Source: an uncultured Bacillus sp.
GTDB taxonomy: Bacteria > Bacillota > Bacilli > Bacillales > Cytobacillaceae
Assembly: GCA_937894355.1 (NCBI GenBank)
Contig: CALCRD010000151.1
Span: 1-6,105, forward strand
DNA length: 6,105 nt
Reading direction: 5' to 3'
Shown here: piece by piece, positions 5,236 to 6,105 of the stretch
How the letters are laid out: each line of letters starts with the position of its first letter
How positions within the stretch are numbered: position 1 is the stretch's first letter
The notes under the pieces: model-generated
Told to the model about the DNA's origin: nothing
Databases searched by the model: none
Seen by the model: only the letters and a program-made list of their open reading frames with translations
Position numbers and translations under genes: made by a program

Positions 5236-5844
5236 ATGAAAAAGATTAACAAGATAAACAAACTTGTGATTGCTTCAGTATTATCACTTTCTATATCAGT
5301 ATTTAGCTTAGGTAATCAATCAGAAGCGGCCGGAACATATACAGTTAAAGCAGGCGACACCTATTGGAAAATCGCCAATCAACACGGTGTTTCCGTTGCT
5401 AGTATAAAAAAGGCAAATAATAAAACAAACGATATCATTTACCCTGGGCAACAATTAGTCATTCCTGGCACAGCGATTTCAGCAGCAGACAAAGAACTCA
5501 TGGCAAAACTAGTATACGCTGAGGCAAAAGGTGAATCATATGCAGGTAAAGTAGCAGTAGCAACTGTTTTACTAAATCGTGTCGATCATCCCGAATTTCC
5601 GAACACAGTCAGAGAAGTGATCTATCAGAAATCAAATGGCTATTATGCTTTCTCACCAGTTCAAAACGGAGCAATTAACCAAACGCCAGATGCAGCCTCA
5701 AGACAAGCGGTAAACGAGGCAATCGCATTCCGAGGCCAAGGTAGCGGTTCATTGTATTTCTACAATCCGCAAAAAACAACAAGTGCCTGGATGAAATCTC
5801 GCCCAGTGACCATCGTAATCGGCAACCATGCGTTCGCTAAATAA
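5236..5844 (+). CDS. Secreted LysM-domain cell wall hydrolase, SleB/CwlJ family
   Basis: A 202-residue exported peptidoglycan hydrolase. A signal peptide (1 to about 31; KKINKINK basic start, hydrophobic 9-25, likely cleavage after SEA) precedes one LysM domain (about 34-77, TYTVKAGDTYWKIA to IIYPGQQLVIP) that binds N-acetylglucosamine-containing glycan. A SleB/CwlJ Hydrolase_2 domain (about 88-201) follows, with LVYAEAKGE (92-100). By analogy with SleB-type lytic transglycosylases, the catalytic glutamate should be in this AEAKGE block, most likely E96. Other family blocks are VAVATVLLNRV (106-116), YAFSPVQNG (137-145), GSLYFYNP (171-178) and IGNHAFAK (195-202). Length and order match the small LysM/SleB proteins such as B. 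subtilis YkvT better than SleB itself (about 300 residues, partnered by ypeB). No ypeB follows. The start is ATG 5236 with AGGAGG (5222-5227) 8 bases upstream. A role in spore cortex or sporulation wall turnover is inferred from family and the SigG-like promoter. Confidence 0.92.
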   Translation: MKKINKINKLVIASVLSLSISVFSLGNQSEAAGTYTVKAGDTYWKIANQHGVSVASIKKANNKTNDIIYPGQQLVIPGTAISAADKELMAKLVYAEAKGESYAGKVAVATVLLNRVDHPEFPNTVREVIYQKSNGYYAFSPVQNGAINQTPDAASRQAVNEAIAFRGQGSGSLYFYNPQKTTSAWMKSRPVTIVIGNHAFAK

Positions 5845-5939
5845 TTTTCATTAGATAAAAAAGAGTCTGACCACCAAATCGTATTGAGTTCTCTTTTGAA
5901 GTGTAAAATTATCAAATAACAAGTAAAAATAACACAAGA

Positions 5940-5983
5940 AAAAGCATGGCAATTCACATCCGAATTGCCATGCTTTTGTTTTG
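5940..5983. terminator. Bidirectional rho-independent terminator after the LysM hydrolase gene
   Basis: Bases 5940-5955 pair perfectly with 5962-5977 (16 bp, core GCATGGCAATTC / GAATTGCCATGC) around a 6-nt ACATCC loop. TTTTGTTTTG follows on the + strand, and the - strand also runs into Ts. It lies 95 bases after the hydrolase stop, giving a long 3' leader-out. A weaker AAAAGAG/CTCTTTT pairing at 5859-5865/5891-5897 precedes it. Working in both directions, it would also suit a - strand gene ending near 5995. Confidence 0.85.
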
Positions 5984-6051
5984 CTTAGAGAAATTCAATC
6001 GAAAGATATGGGAGGAGTAAAGGAATAAACGTTTGATAAATAGACGGAGCG

Positions 6052-6105
6052 ATGAGACTGTCGATTAACTATGCAAGCGAAATTCAGCAACCCCAATTTA
6101 ATGAA
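6052..6105 (+). CDS. Possible start of an unrecognised protein (partial, runs off window)
   Basis: ATG at 6052 opens 18 codons to the window end (MRLSINYASEIQQPQFNE). An in-frame stop at 6037-6039 excludes a longer N-terminus. GGAG at 6046-6049 is only 2 bases from the ATG, which is poor spacing; a stronger GGGAGGAG (6010-6017) is about 34 bases away and does not serve this start. The opposite strand is also open from 6105 to a stop at 5997-5995 (36 codons), and its stop is 17 bases before the bidirectional terminator, so a converging - strand gene is an equal alternative. I recognise neither product. Confidence 0.25.
   Translation, partial: MRLSINYASEIQQPQFNE

Noticed and set aside
5760..5957. 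65-codon - strand open frame
   Set aside because: Runs through the hydrolase 3' end and the terminator stem; no supporting motif.

Overview
The window reads as a low-G+C Gram-positive, endospore-forming bacterium of the Bacillaceae type. The reasons are A/T-rich codon use, strong GGAGG-type ribosome binding sites, a SleB/CwlJ-family cell wall hydrolase, a class A penicillin-binding protein, and compact hairpin-plus-T-run terminators. Genus cannot be fixed from this stretch alone.

Layout, left to right. (1) Positions 1-51 hold the last 16 codons of an unrecognised + strand gene, closed by a hairpin terminator near 79-110. (2) Positions 142-831 (+) encode only the C-terminal Wzy_C part of an O-antigen ligase/polymerase-like membrane protein, probably a remnant. 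It is separated from the converging penicillin-binding protein gene by a 13-bp bidirectional terminator hairpin near 896-934. (3) Positions 953-3061 (-) encode a bifunctional class A PBP resembling streptococcal PBP2a. A promoter-like element overlapping the most upstream ATG and a good Shine-Dalgarno at the internal ATG both favour the shorter, 702-residue product. (4) A perfect 26-bp inverted repeat with a 3-nt loop (3157-3211) lies between the PBP gene and a 69-residue zinc-ribbon protein gene (3220-3429, -). (5) Positions 3661-4866 (+) encode a 12-helix MFS exporter-like transporter with its own terminator. (6) About 330 bases without a convincing gene follow (4906-5235). They hold a nested inverted-repeat element at 4914-4980, a 9-bp hairpin at 4992-5013 and a SigG-like promoter candidate at 5159-5190. 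(7) Positions 5236-5844 (+) encode a secreted LysM plus SleB/CwlJ-domain hydrolase, ending at a 16-bp bidirectional terminator at 5940-5983. (8) The last ~110 bases contain an open reading frame on each strand running off the window; neither could be identified.

The theme is cell envelope: PBP (peptidoglycan synthesis), LysM hydrolase (peptidoglycan cleavage) and a polysaccharide ligase remnant. The genes are single transcription units with their own terminators rather than one operon, so no joint system is evident. I see no CRISPR array, tRNA, rRNA, transposase gene or recognisable defence system. The least explained parts are the long palindrome, the structured spacer at 4914-4980, the ligase remnant and the small zinc-ribbon gene.
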